Part shown: positions 1-10,959 of the stretch, piece by piece
Layout of the letters: each line of letters begins with the position of its first letter
Position numbering within the stretch: position 1 is the first letter of the stretch
Assembly (NCBI RefSeq): GCF_946885855.1
Contig: NZ_CAMPHH010000040.1
Coordinates: 1 to 17,076, forward strand
Source of the DNA: an uncultured Actinotalea sp.
GTDB lineage: Bacteria > Actinomycetota > Actinomycetes > Actinomycetales > Cellulomonadaceae
Direction of reading: 5' to 3'
DNA: 17,076 bases
The notes under the pieces: generated by a model
The model's input: only the letters and a program-made list of their open reading frames with translations
Told to the model about the DNA's origin: nothing
The model's database searches: none
Made by a program: the position numbers and the translations under genes

Positions 1-321
1 CTGCCGGACCGGCCCACCGCCGTCTTCGCCGCCAACGACCTCATGGCGATCGCGACGCTCGAGGCGGCGGTGGAGCTCGGCATCTCCGTCCCGGGCGAGC
101 TGTCGGTCGTCGGCTTCGACGACGTCCCCGAGGCCGCCTCCACGACACCCCCGCTGACGACGGTGGCCCAGCCGATCCAGCAGATGGGCTCCGAGGCCCT
201 CGCGCTCCTGGTCGAGCTCATGGCCGGGCGGGACGTGCCCGTCCAGCATCTGCGGCTGCCGACCCGGCTCGTCCGACGGGGCACGACGGCACCGCCGGCC
301 GCAGTCGGCGGACGCACCTAG
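1..321 (+). CDS. LacI-family transcriptional regulator, C-terminal part (5' end outside window)
   Basis: This is the carboxy-terminal end of a LacI/GalR-type repressor. About 106 residues are visible, and the reading frame is already open at base 1. The segments AVFAANDLMAIATLEAA, then LSVVGFDDVPEAASTTPPLTTVAQP, then a QMGSEALALLVELMAG helix and a final LPTRLVRRGTT strand are the classic end of the periplasmic-binding-protein-like effector domain. The DNA-binding helix-turn-helix lies upstream of the window, so neither the operator nor the full ligand pocket can be read. Family members bind DNA as dimers or tetramers and release it on binding a sugar. It converges on the GH43 gene with 13 bp between the two stop codons, leaving no room for an intrinsic terminator. 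Control of the neighbouring dehydrogenase-GH43 pair is plausible, but I see no LacI-like CG-centred palindrome in that pair's leader. Confidence 0.93.
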   Translation: MPDRPTAVFAANDLMAIATLEAAVELGISVPGELSVVGFDDVPEAASTTPPLTTVAQPIQQMGSEALALLVELMAGRDVPVQHLRLPTRLVRRGTTAPPAAVGGRT

Positions 322-334
322 GGCGCTCCCTCCG

Positions 335-1945
335 CTACGCCTCGACCGGCCGGTACTCCCACCACTCGACGGTCGCGGACGACGTCGTCGGCATGCCGTT
401 GCTCGTGGCGTGCAGCCCGATCCACACCCCGACGAAGCTCTCCTCGGCGCGGCTGTCGAGCATGCGCCCGTCGAGCGTGGCCAGGTGGCGGTCCCGCCCC
501 TGCACGTCCGTGAGCACCGCCGCATAGTCCTGCCCGCGCACGTGCAGCGCGAGCTCCAGCGGGCCGGCCGGCACGGGCTCGGCGTGCAGCACGGTGCTGC
601 GGCCCTCCAGGCGCCGCACCACGAGCGCGCGTCGCGGGCCCCCGACGGCGTCGGGACCGGCGACGACGACGAGGTAGTGGTGCGTGTCGGACTGCCGGAC
701 GGCCAGGCCGGCCCACTCGTCCCCCGAGGCCGGCTCGAACACGAGTCGCGCGCGGACGTCCACGTCCACGTGAGCCTGCCGTCGTCCCAGGAAGGTGCAC
801 GGCGCGTCGTCGTCGAGGCCGCCGGGGCCGAGGTCGAGCCGGAGTCCACCGCCGGGCAGCGGCCGGCAGAATGCCTCGGGCCGGCCCCGCGCCGTCGCCC
901 ACCCCGGCCCCAGACCGGCAGCGTAGTCGTCCCGCGCCGGTTCCGCCGGCCACGCGTGCGCCGGGAGCGACGGCGCGACCTCCACCTGGCAGACCTGGCC
1001 GACACCCGCCGCGAAGACGGGCCAGCCCTGCTCCCACGTGACCGGCACGAGGAACGTCTCCCGGCCCAGGTTCTCGTACAGGCCGCCGTACGGCCGCGAG
1101 CCCATCACCACCGCCCACCAGCTGTGGTCGGGCAGCTCGACGAGGTCGGCGTGGCCGACGCCGACGACGGCATGGTTGCGCCCGAGGTGCCGGTGCGTCA
1201 GGACGGGGTTGCTCGGGCTCCCCCGGTACGGCCCGGTCACGCGGTCGGCGCGCGCGACGGCGACCGCATGGGTGTGCTCGGTGCCGCCCTCGGCCGCGAC
1301 GAGCACGTAGCGGCCCTCGACCCGGAACAGCCGCGGGCCCTCCGCCCAGATCGCCCCCAGGAGCGCGCCGCTCCACAGCACGTGCTCGGGACCCACGAGC
1401 CGCAGCGTCGTGAGGTCGAGCTCGCGGAGCCAGATCTCGGTCTGCCCCTCCCACGCCGCCGGGCGGCTCTCCCGCATGCCGGTGCACCAGGCGCGGCCGT
1501 CGTCGTCGAAGAACAGCGCCGGGTCGATGCCCTCCGCGTCGAGCCAGACGGGGTCGGACCACGGGCCCGCCGGGTCGGTCGCGGTCATGAGGAAGCTGCC
1601 CGAGGGGGCGTCCGTGCCGCGCCGGACGAGCGTGCTGGTGAGGTAGAAGGTCCCGCGGTGGTGCCGCAGGGTCGGCGCGTAGAGCCCGCGGGAGGCCTCG
1701 ACGTCGTGCAGCGACATCTGGTCGGCGCGGTCGACGACGTGCCCCACGTGCCGCCAGTGGACGAGGTCCCGGCTGTGGTGGACGGGCAGTCCGGGGACGT
1801 ACTCGAACGAGGAGGTGACGAGCCAGTAGTCGTCCCCGACCCGGCAGATGCTCGGGTCCGGGTGGCAGCCGGGCAGCACCGGGTTGCGGAAGGTCCGACC
1901 GGGACCGCCGGGACCGGGCACCCGCAGGCCGTGGGCGCCGGTCAC
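335..1945 (-). CDS. Glycoside hydrolase family 43 (beta-xylosidase/arabinofuranosidase-like), cytoplasmic
   Basis: This is a 536-residue GH43 enzyme, expected to remove xylose or arabinose from xylan-derived oligosaccharides. The N-terminal five-bladed propeller starts at about residue 19. It carries the three family carboxylates in the expected order: Asp30 in HPDPSIC (base), Asp141 in GIDPALFFDDDG (pKa modulator) and Glu202 in WAEGPRLF (acid). From about residue 330 the sequence changes to a beta-sandwich, concanavalin-A-like region with repeated VDVDVRARLVF and HHYLVVV strands. This layout fits long GH43 proteins of the subfamily 10-12 type. No signal peptide is present, so it probably acts on imported oligosaccharides. 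The GTG start at 1945 is chosen because GGAGG lies 7 nt upstream, the upstream gene's TGA overlaps it as GTGA, and the NPVLPG motif follows soon after. Exact substrate and subfamily are inferred. Confidence 0.93.
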   Translation of the reverse strand: MTGAHGLRVPGPGGPGRTFRNPVLPGCHPDPSICRVGDDYWLVTSSFEYVPGLPVHHSRDLVHWRHVGHVVDRADQMSLHDVEASRGLYAPTLRHHRGTFYLTSTLVRRGTDAPSGSFLMTATDPAGPWSDPVWLDAEGIDPALFFDDDGRAWCTGMRESRPAAWEGQTEIWLRELDLTTLRLVGPEHVLWSGALLGAIWAEGPRLFRVEGRYVLVAAEGGTEHTHAVAVARADRVTGPYRGSPSNPVLTHRHLGRNHAVVGVGHADLVELPDHSWWAVVMGSRPYGGLYENLGRETFLVPVTWEQGWPVFAAGVGQVCQVEVAPSLPAHAWPAEPARDDYAAGLGPGWATARGRPEAFCRPLPGGGLRLDLGPGGLDDDAPCTFLGRRQAHVDVDVRARLVFEPASGDEWAGLAVRQSDTHHYLVVVAGPDAVGGPRRALVVRRLEGRSTVLHAEPVPAGPLELALHVRGQDYAAVLTDVQGRDRHLATLDGRMLDSRAEESFVGVWIGLHATSNGMPTTSSATVEWWEYRPVEA

Positions 1946-2892
1946 GCGTCGGCCTCCGGCCCCCGCACGACGTTGACCGGTGGCCCGCCGGCGAGCAGCG
2001 CGTCGACCTGCCGGCGGACGAGGGCGGCCATCCGCGGGACGGTCGCGTCGGTGTACCCGCCGACGTGCGGCGTGAGGATGACCCCCGGGGCGCGCCAGAG
2101 CGGGTGCTGCGCCGGCAGCGGCTCGGGCTCGACGACGTCGAGCGCGGCCCGCAGGCGCCCGGCGGTGACCTCCGCGACGAGGGCGTCCGTGTCGACGACG
2201 GCGCCCCGTCCCACGTTGACGACGACGGCGTCGTCGGGCAGGGCGGCCAGCGCGTCCGCACCGAGCAGCCCGCGCGTGGCCTCCGTCAGGGGCAGCACCG
2301 CCACGACGGCGTCGACGGTCGGGAGGAGCCGCGGCAGGTCCGCGACGCCGTGGACGGTGACGCCGTCCTCGTCCCGGGCCCGGCTCGCGACCCGGACGAG
2401 GTCCACCTCGAAGGCCTCCAGGCGCCGCGCGACCGCGGCCCCGATCGCACCGTGGCCGAGGACCATGACGCGCCGGTCCGCGAGCGAGCGGTGCGCCCGA
2501 GGTCGCCAGGCCCCCTCCTGCGCGTCCCGGACGGCGTCGTCGATGCCGCGCTGGGACGCGAGCAGCAGCCCGACGGCGAGCTCGGCGGTGCCGGCGTCGT
2601 GCACGCCGCGGGCGTTGCACAGGGCCGCGCGCGCGGGGGCGTGGGCGAGCGCGTGCTCGTACCCGGCGCTGGGCAGCTGGACGACGCGCAGTCGCGGGAG
2701 GCCGGCCAGCCGCTCGAGCCGGTCCCGGTCGGCACGCGACAGGACGACGACGTCGACCTCGTCGTCCCGCAGGTCCTGCGGCAGGGGCTCGGCGGGGTCC
2801 CAGGCGACGAGCCGTACCGGGGCGGGCCACGCGGGGACGTCCCGCCGGAGCGCGTCGAGCACGTCGGGCTGGGCGAGGGTCACGGTGAGCAT
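1942..2892 (-). CDS. D-isomer-specific 2-hydroxyacid dehydrogenase (glyoxylate/hydroxypyruvate reductase-like)
   Basis: This 316-residue NAD(P)-dependent oxidoreductase reversibly reduces 2-oxoacids to D-2-hydroxyacids. The Rossmann dinucleotide motif GHGAIG is at residues 146-151. The second strand ends VASRAR with no acidic residue after it, which hints at NADP(H) rather than NAD(H). The catalytic triad is complete: Arg229 in NVGRGAVVD, Glu257 in VVEPEPLP and His276 in TPHVGG. Length is normal for the short family members that lack an ACT domain. The ATG start is the only reasonable one: upstream codons are Pro/Ser/Ala-rich leader. Unusually, no Shine-Dalgarno sequence precedes it; the upstream bases are pyrimidine-rich. 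It overlaps the GH43 gene by 4 bp, so the two are probably translated in a coupled way. Substrate is unknown; a role with sugar-derived hydroxyacids is only suggested by the neighbour. Confidence 0.92.
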   Translation of the reverse strand: MLTVTLAQPDVLDALRRDVPAWPAPVRLVAWDPAEPLPQDLRDDEVDVVVLSRADRDRLERLAGLPRLRVVQLPSAGYEHALAHAPARAALCNARGVHDAGTAELAVGLLLASQRGIDDAVRDAQEGAWRPRAHRSLADRRVMVLGHGAIGAAVARRLEAFEVDLVRVASRARDEDGVTVHGVADLPRLLPTVDAVVAVLPLTEATRGLLGADALAALPDDAVVVNVGRGAVVDTDALVAEVTAGRLRAALDVVEPEPLPAQHPLWRAPGVILTPHVGGYTDATVPRMAALVRRQVDALLAGGPPVNVVRGPEADA

Positions 2893-3011
2893 GGAGGTCC
2901 AGGTGGGTCCGGGAGCGGGAGGCGGCGAGCTGGGCGGTGCTGGGGGGGACGGGGCGGTCAGGCGTGCCCGGTGCCGGACGGGACGGGCGCGGGCGCGGGC
3001 GCGGGCGACGG
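2893..3011 (-). promoter_or_regulatory. C-rich leader upstream of the dehydrogenase-GH43 pair; rut-like, with G-quadruplex motifs on the opposite strand
   Basis: This 119-bp gap separates the acetyltransferase stop from the dehydrogenase start. The transcribed (minus) strand has 71 C and 29 G, with only 19 A or T. Long C-rich, G-poor RNA is typical of Rho-utilisation sites. On the plus strand, GGG runs at 2985, 2991, 2997 and 3003 with 3-nt loops form a perfect G3N3 quadruplex motif. A second motif spans 2932-2954 and includes seven consecutive G. I see no -10 element, no intrinsic terminator and no LacI-type operator. A role in termination or transcription pausing is inferred. Confidence 0.4.
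2985..3008. repeat. Hexanucleotide tandem repeat, four copies of GGGCGC (last copy GGGCGA)
   Basis: Four head-to-tail 6-bp units lie in the non-coding gap just downstream of the acetyltransferase stop codon (3012-3014). The units supply the evenly spaced GGG runs of the quadruplex motif. Repeats of this kind can slip during replication, so copy number may differ between strains. Confidence 0.75.
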
Positions 3012-3575
3012 TCAGGTGTGCGCGGCCCGCGCGGCGCGGTAGTCGTCCTCGAGCACGGCCATGAGGATCGCGTCGGTCCAGAACTCGCCGGCGCGGTGCA
3101 CCTCGCGCAGACGCCCCTCCACCTCGAACCCGTGGCTCTCGTAGAGCATCCGCGCCCGTGGGTTGATCTCGAGGACGTCGAGGGCGACCCGGTGCAGCCC
3201 GAGCCCCTCGGGCCGGGGGGCGAACGCGTGCTCGAGCACGAGGCCGATCGCCTCGCCGCCGTACCCCCGGCCGCGCTGCCCGGGCCGCAGGCTCATCCGC
3301 ATCGCGGCGTTGCGGTCGTGCTCGTCGATGTCCAGCAGGACGATCTCCCCGAGGAAGTCGTCGGAGTCGTGGGTGGTGATGGCGAGGTCGAGCCGTCCCT
3401 CGCGCCCGGCCGCCGCGGCGCACCACGCGTCGACCTCCTCGCGGGTGTGCCGCTGGACCGTGCCCGTCAACCGACGGCCCTCGGGGTCCTGCACCATCTC
3501 CCACATGAGCTCGGCGTCGCGCGCGGCGAGCGGCCGCAGCACCACGAGCTCCCCCTGCAGCGTCGGCTTGTCCAT
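3012..3575 (-). CDS. GNAT acetyltransferase, RimJ/RimL type
   Basis: This 187-residue single-domain acetyltransferase uses acetyl-CoA to acetylate an amine. It opens with GELVVLRPLAARDAELMWEMV, the usual first strand and helix of RimJ/RimL-like enzymes. The acetyl-CoA pyrophosphate loop is PGQRGRGYGGEAI at about residues 98-110. The C-terminal hallmark RVALDVLEINPRARMLYESHGF follows. The start at 3575 is chosen over an in-frame ATG at 3596 because AAGGAGG lies 5 nt upstream of it and the family fold begins a few residues later. It follows gatB by 42 bp on the same strand and may be the last gene of the gat transcript. Family members acetylate ribosomal-protein N termini, spermidine or small molecules. 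The target here cannot be read from the sequence. Confidence 0.9.
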   Translation of the reverse strand: MDKPTLQGELVVLRPLAARDAELMWEMVQDPEGRRLTGTVQRHTREEVDAWCAAAAGREGRLDLAITTHDSDDFLGEIVLLDIDEHDRNAAMRMSLRPGQRGRGYGGEAIGLVLEHAFAPRPEGLGLHRVALDVLEINPRARMLYESHGFEVEGRLREVHRAGEFWTDAILMAVLEDDYRAARAAHT

Positions 3576-3580
3576 GACGC

Positions 3581-3587
3581 CCTCCTT
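3581..3587 (-). promoter_or_regulatory. Shine-Dalgarno sequence that sets the acetyltransferase start
   Basis: AAGGAGG lies 5 nt before the ATG at 3575. It is one of the strongest ribosome binding sites in the window and favours this start over the upstream in-frame ATG at 3596. Confidence 0.75.
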
Positions 3588-3617
3588 CCGACGCACCGTC
3601 CCGGGACCTCCGCGACC

Positions 3618-5129
3618 TCAGCCCTGCGCCACTCGCTCCAGGACGAGCTCGCGCACGCGTCCGGCGTCGGCCTGGCCCCGTGTCGCCTTCATGACGGCGC
3701 CGATGATCGCGCCGACCGGTCCGAGGTTGCCGCCACGGATCTTCTCCGCCACGTCCGGCTGCGCGGCAAGGGCCTCGTCGACCGCGGCCAGCAGCGCGCC
3801 GTCGTCGGAGACGACCTCCAGGCCGCGGTCGTGGGCGACCTGCTCCGGTGACCCCTCGCCCGCCAGTACACCCGCGAGCACCTGCCGGGCCAGCTTGTCG
3901 TTGAGCCGCCCGGAGTCCACCAGACCCTGGAGGTCGGCGATCTGCTGGGGCGTCACCGCGAGCTCCTCGAGCGCGACGCCGTCGGCGTTGGCCGTGCGGG
4001 CGAGCTCGCCCATCCACCACTTGCGGGCGGCGGCGGGCGACGCGCCGGCGGCGACGGTCGCCTCGATGAGGTCGATCGCGCCGGCGTTGACCACGTCACG
4101 CATCTCGGCGTCGGCGTAGCCCCACTCCCCCTGCAACCGCCGACGGCGGGCCACGGGCATCTCCGGCAGCCCCGCCCGGATCTCCTCGACCCACTCCCGG
4201 GACGGCGCGACGGGCACCAGGTCCGGCTCGGGGAAGTAGCGGTAGTCCTCCGCGTCGGACTTCACGCGCCCCGGCGTGGTGATGCCGGTGTCCTCGTGCC
4301 AGTGCCGGGTCTCCTGGGTGACCGTGGCTCCGGACTCCAGCACCCCCGCCTGCCGCGAGATCTCGTACCGGACGGCCCGCTCGACGGAGCGGAAGCTGTT
4401 GACGTTCTTCGTCTCCGTGCGGGTGCCCAGGGGCGCGTCGGGCGTGGGGCGCAGCGAGACGTTGACGTCGGCCCGGACGTTGCCCCGCTCCATGCGGGCC
4501 TCGGACACGCCGAGCGCGCGGAAGATGTCGCGCAGCGTCTGGACGTAGGCGCGCGCGACCTCCGGCGCCCGGGCGCCGACGCCGGTGATCGGCCGCGTGA
4601 CGATCTCGATGAGCGGGATGCCGGCCCGGTTGTAGTCGACGAGCGAGTACTCCGCGCCGTGGATCCGGCCCGTGGAGCCGCCCACGTGGGTGTTCTTGCC
4701 GGCGTCCTCCTCCATGTGGGCGCGCTCGATGTCGACGCGCACCACGGTGCCGTCCTCGAGCTCGACGTCCAGCCACCCGTCGTGGGCGATGGGCTCGTCG
4801 TACTGGGACGTCTGGAAGTTCTTCGGGATGTCCGGGTAGAAGTAGTTCTTCCGCGCGAACCGGCACAGCTCGGCGATCTCGCAGTTGAGCGCGAGGCCGA
4901 TCTTGATGGCGGACTCGACCGCCGTCCGGTTGAGCGCGGGCAGGGCGCCGGGCAGGCCGAGGGACACCGGCGTGACCTGGGTGTTCGGCTCCGCGCCGAA
5001 CTCCGTCGGGGCGCCGTCGAACATCTTGGTCCGCGTGCCCAGCTCGACGTGCACCTCGATGCCGATGACCGGGTCGAACCGGCCCACGGCCTCGTCGTAG
5101 TCGACCAGGGTGGTCGTCGTCGTGCTCAT
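3618..5129 (-). CDS. gatB: Aspartyl/glutamyl-tRNA(Asn/Gln) amidotransferase subunit B
   Basis: GatB is the kinase and tRNA-binding subunit of GatCAB. It phosphorylates the side chain of Glu (or Asp) mischarged on tRNA-Gln (or tRNA-Asn), and then receives ammonia from GatA. The 503-residue protein has [10 protein letters not shown] at about 21-30, the [20 protein letters not shown] signature, [22 protein letters not shown] and [13 protein letters not shown]. The C-terminal GatB/YqeY tRNA-binding domain ends [16 protein letters not shown]. The N-terminal [16 protein letters not shown] stretch lacks the cysteine pair used for zinc binding in some bacterial GatB proteins. The ATG overlaps the gatA stop as ATGA, and GGAGGG lies 8 nt upstream of it. 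Length and motifs are complete. Actinobacteria generally lack glutaminyl-tRNA synthetase, so this complex is expected to be essential. Confidence 0.98.
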   Translation of the reverse strand: MSTTTTTLVDYDEAVGRFDPVIGIEVHVELGTRTKMFDGAPTEFGAEPNTQVTPVSLGLPGALPALNRTAVESAIKIGLALNCEIAELCRFARKNYFYPDIPKNFQTSQYDEPIAHDGWLDVELEDGTVVRVDIERAHMEEDAGKNTHVGGSTGRIHGAEYSLVDYNRAGIPLIEIVTRPITGVGARAPEVARAYVQTLRDIFRALGVSEARMERGNVRADVNVSLRPTPDAPLGTRTETKNVNSFRSVERAVRYEISRQAGVLESGATVTQETRHWHEDTGITTPGRVKSDAEDYRYFPEPDLVPVAPSREWVEEIRAGLPEMPVARRRRLQGEWGYADAEMRDVVNAGAIDLIEATVAAGASPAAARKWWMGELARTANADGVALEELAVTPQQIADLQGLVDSGRLNDKLARQVLAGVLAGEGSPEQVAHDRGLEVVSDDGALLAAVDEALAAQPDVAEKIRGGNLGPVGAIIGAVMKATRGQADAGRVRELVLERVAQG

Positions 5130-6691
5130 CGCTGCGTCCCTCCGGACCCTTCGGTCGTACCTGTCGCGCCGGCCGGCAGCTCCGGCGCCTGCGCCAGGAG
5201 CGGGCCGCCCCACCGCTGCTCCAGGAGCGTCTCCAGCGCCGCGCCGACGCGGTAGAGGCGGTCGTCGGCCCGGGCAGGCGCGAGGACCTGGAAGCCGACG
5301 GGCAGGCCGTCGGCGAGTCCGTTCGGCACCGACATCCCCGGCACCCCGGCGAGGTTCGCCGGGATCGTCGCGACGTCGTTGAGGTACATCGCCAGCGGGT
5401 CGTCGAGCTTCTCGCCCAGCCGGAACGCCGTCGTCGGCGCCGTGGGCGAGACGAGCACGTCCGCCTGCGCGAACGCCGCGGCGAAGTCGCGCTGGATGAG
5501 GGTGCGCACCTTCTGGGCGCTGCCGTAGTACGCGTCGTAGTAGCCGGCCGACAGCGCGTAGGTGCCGAGGATGATCCGACGCTTGACCTCGTCGCCGAAG
5601 CCCGCACCGCGGGTCGCTGCCATGACCCGCTCGGCGGTGACCGGACCCTCGGTGGGCTCGACCCGCAGGCCGAACCGCATGCCGTCGAACTTGGCCAGGT
5701 TGCTCGAGGCCTCGCTCGGGAGGATGAGGTAGTACGCCGCGAGCGCGTAGTCGAAGTGCGGGCAGGACACCTCGACCACCTTGGCCCCGGCGCCGCGCAG
5801 CAGCTCCAGCGACTCCTCGAACCGGTCGCGGACGCCGGCCTGGTAACCCTCGCCGTCCAGCTCGCGGACGACGCCGACGCGCACGCCCGTGAGGTCCCCG
5901 GTCAGGCCCTGACGCGCCGCCCCGACGAGGTCTGGAAGGGCGTCGGGCAGGGACGTGCTGTCGCGCGGGTCGTGACCGCCGATGACCTCGTGCAGCAGGG
6001 CGGAGTCCAGCACCGTGCGCGTCACGGGCCCGGCCTGGTCCAGGCTCGAGGCGAGCGCGATGAGGCCGTACCGGCTGACGCCGCCGTACGTCGGCTTCAC
6101 GCCGACGGTGCCGGTGACGGCGCCGGGCTGGCGGATCGAGCCGCCGGTGTCCGTGCCGATCGCCAGCGGCGCCTCGAACGCGGCGACGGCCGCGGCGCTG
6201 CCCCCGCCGGAGCCGCCGGGGATCCGGTCGAGGTCCCACGGGTTGTGGGTGTTGCCGTAGGCCGAGTGCTCCGTGGACGAGCCCATGGCGAACTCGTCCA
6301 TGTTCGTCTTCCCGAGGATCGGCAGCCCGGCCGCCCGCAGCCGCTCGACGAGCGTCGCGTCGTACGGCGGCACCCAGCCGGAGAGGATGCGCGAGCCCGC
6401 CGTCGTCGGCATGCCCCGGGTGACGACGACGTCCTTGACCGCGATCGGGACGCCGGCGAGCTCGGGGAGGTCCTCCCCCGAGGCGCGGCGGGCGTCCACG
6501 TCGCGGGCGGTCGCGAGCGCGTCCTCGGCGCTGACGTGCAGGAACGCGTGGACCGCTCCGTCGACCGCGGCGATCCGGTCCAGGTGCGCCTGCGTCACCT
6601 CGACGCTGGACACCTCGCCGGCGCGCAGCGCCCGCGCGAGGTCCGCCGCGCTGCGGCGCGTCAGGTCGGCGCCGTCGTGCGTGGCCGCCAT
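5126..6691 (-). CDS. gatA: Aspartyl/glutamyl-tRNA(Asn/Gln) amidotransferase subunit A
   Basis: GatA is the glutaminase subunit of GatCAB and releases ammonia from glutamine for transfer to the activated aminoacyl-tRNA on GatB. The 521-residue protein has the amidase-signature catalytic set: Lys86 in PIAVKD, the cis-Ser161 in [13 protein letters not shown] and nucleophile Ser185 in DTGGSIRQP. Spacing between the three matches Staphylococcus aureus GatA (79, 154 and 178). [20 protein letters not shown] is also present, a motif that separates GatA from general amidases. The ATG overlaps the gatC stop as TGATG, and a GAGGAGG ribosome site sits inside the gatC C-terminal codons, 4 nt upstream. gatB follows with a 4-bp overlap. 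No truncation or missing residue is seen. Confidence 0.98.
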   Translation of the reverse strand: MAATHDGADLTRRSAADLARALRAGEVSSVEVTQAHLDRIAAVDGAVHAFLHVSAEDALATARDVDARRASGEDLPELAGVPIAVKDVVVTRGMPTTAGSRILSGWVPPYDATLVERLRAAGLPILGKTNMDEFAMGSSTEHSAYGNTHNPWDLDRIPGGSGGGSAAAVAAFEAPLAIGTDTGGSIRQPGAVTGTVGVKPTYGGVSRYGLIALASSLDQAGPVTRTVLDSALLHEVIGGHDPRDSTSLPDALPDLVGAARQGLTGDLTGVRVGVVRELDGEGYQAGVRDRFEESLELLRGAGAKVVEVSCPHFDYALAAYYLILPSEASSNLAKFDGMRFGLRVEPTEGPVTAERVMAATRGAGFGDEVKRRIILGTYALSAGYYDAYYGSAQKVRTLIQRDFAAAFAQADVLVSPTAPTTAFRLGEKLDDPLAMYLNDVATIPANLAGVPGMSVPNGLADGLPVGFQVLAPARADDRLYRVGAALETLLEQRWGGPLLAQAPELPAGATGTTEGSGGTQR

Positions 6692-6987
6692 CAGTCCTCC
6701 TCGAGGATCTGCGGGACGAGGAAGCGGCCGTCATCGGCGGCCGGCGCGCCCGCGAGCACGTCCTGGACCGCCAGCGGCGCCTCGGGGACGTCCTCGCGGT
6801 AGACGTTGGTCAGCGGCAGCGGGTGGCTCGTCGCCGGGACGTCGGCGGTGGCGATCTCGCTGACCTTGGCGACGGACTCGACGATGACGTCGAGCTCGCC
6901 CGCCAGCCGCGTCAGCTCCGCCTCCGTCAGGTCGATCCGGGCCAGCCCGGCCAGGCGCGCGACTTCCTCGCGGGAGATGGTGGACAT
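6691..6987 (-). CDS. gatC: Aspartyl/glutamyl-tRNA(Asn/Gln) amidotransferase subunit C
   Basis: GatC is the small subunit that wraps around the GatA-GatB interface and stabilises the complex. The 98-residue protein starts [19 protein letters not shown], the usual N-terminal helix pair. It continues with [20 protein letters not shown], a proline-rich linker ([18 protein letters not shown]) and a C-terminal [10 protein letters not shown] strand. Length is standard. It is the first gene of the gatCAB run. The stop overlaps the gatA start by 1 bp. No Shine-Dalgarno sequence precedes the ATG. Instead a TAGACT hexamer lies 8 nt upstream, consistent with a leaderless mRNA whose first base is the A of the start codon. 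Confidence 0.97.
   Translation of the reverse strand: MSTISREEVARLAGLARIDLTEAELTRLAGELDVIVESVAKVSEIATADVPATSHPLPLTNVYREDVPEAPLAVQDVLAGAPAADDGRFLVPQILEED
6696..6702 (-). promoter_or_regulatory. gatA ribosome binding site inside gatC
   Basis: GAGGAGG lies 4 nt before the gatA ATG. The same bases code for the Glu-Glu-Asp end of GatC, so the conserved acidic C terminus of GatC doubles as the gatA translation signal. Confidence 0.7.
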
Positions 6988-6995
6988 GGTTGGCG

Positions 6996-7001
6996 AGTCT
7001 A
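6996..7001 (-). promoter_or_regulatory. Probable -10 element of a leaderless gatCAB promoter
   Basis: TAGACT fits the actinobacterial TANNNT -10 consensus. It ends 8 nt before the gatC ATG, so transcription would begin at or next to the start codon. No -35 hexamer is evident 16-18 bp further upstream. The position and the missing ribosome site together support the call. The identical arrangement is found before the cysteine desulfurase gene. Confidence 0.6.
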
Positions 7002-7016
7002 GTGGCCGCCCGGCCC

Positions 7017-7481
7017 TCAGCCGGAGACGCCCGTCCCCACCGCCTGCCCGACCAGGGCCAGGAGCGCGGCGCCGTAGGCGTCCGCCGCGGTGCCGGCGGC
7101 GTGCTCGTGGGACGCGCCGCCGGCGTCACGGGTCGTGACGACGTACCGGCGGGGCGACGTGTCGGGTCCGTGCACCTCGTGGTCGGGGTGGTCCACCACC
7201 GTCAGGGACGCGAAGGTGCCGCCCAGGAGCTCGCGCAGCTGGTCCTCCCGCGGCAGCCAGAGCGCGTCGTCCTGGGCGACGGAGTCCAGCGCCCACTCGG
7301 TCGTCCCGTTGAAGCCCAGCACGGTGCCCGTGGGGTACTCGTGCGCCTCGATCGTCATCTCGCTGAGGGTGAAGACCTGGCCCCCGAGCGCCGGCTGAGG
7401 GATGACGAACCGGTCCCCCGGCGCCGGGTGCCAGCGAAGACCGGCGAGGGCGAGTCGCTCGGCCAGCTCGACGGAGATCAT
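7017..7481 (-). CDS. Conserved actinobacterial protein of unknown function
   Basis: This 154-residue protein has no catalytic motif I can recognise. The N-terminal part (MISVELAERLALAGLRWHP, then GDRFVIP) is followed by TIEAHEYPTGTVLGFNGTTE, WALDSVAQDDALWLPREDQL and RELLGGTF. These blocks look strongly conserved and include many aromatic and acidic residues. The last 20 residues form an Ala/Gly-rich helix. I recall similar short actinobacterial proteins carrying the label pilus assembly protein CpaE. Nothing here supports that label: CpaE is a much larger ATPase and no Walker A motif is present. It is soluble, with no signal peptide or membrane segment. It sits 29 bp upstream of gatC on the same strand and 56 bp downstream of a GNAT gene. 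A CAGACT hexamer 6 nt before the ATG suggests its own leaderless start. Confidence 0.85.
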   Translation of the reverse strand: MISVELAERLALAGLRWHPAPGDRFVIPQPALGGQVFTLSEMTIEAHEYPTGTVLGFNGTTEWALDSVAQDDALWLPREDQLRELLGGTFASLTVVDHPDHEVHGPDTSPRRYVVTTRDAGGASHEHAAGTAADAYGAALLALVGQAVGTGVSG

Positions 7482-7487
7482 GCGCCC

Positions 7488-7493
7488 AGTCTG
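7488..7493 (-). promoter_or_regulatory. Possible -10 element of a leaderless start (unknown-function gene)
   Basis: CAGACT lies 6 nt upstream of the ATG at 7481 and no Shine-Dalgarno sequence is present. It shares the AGACT core with the gatC and desulfurase elements but lacks the leading T, so support is weaker. Confidence 0.35.
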
Positions 7494-7537
7494 CGCGACG
7501 CGTCCCACCCCGGCCAGGCATGGCCCGGTTGCGTGGC

Positions 7538-10959
<3,422 letters not shown>

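Noticed and set aside
410..3064. Very long open frame on the plus strand, antisense to GH43 and the dehydrogenase
   Set aside because: It is compositional: GC-rich codons leave few stops. The translation is Arg/Pro/Val-rich low-complexity sequence without any domain, while the opposite strand encodes clear GH43 and dehydrogenase motifs.
7017..7481. Pilus assembly protein CpaE
   Set aside because: The protein is too short and lacks the receiver-like domain and the Walker ATPase motifs of CpaE. No pilus gene is nearby.
7502..7530. Hairpin after the GNAT gene as an intrinsic terminator
   Set aside because: The stem is imperfect (about five pairs, a mismatch, then two pairs) and no T tract follows on the transcribed strand.
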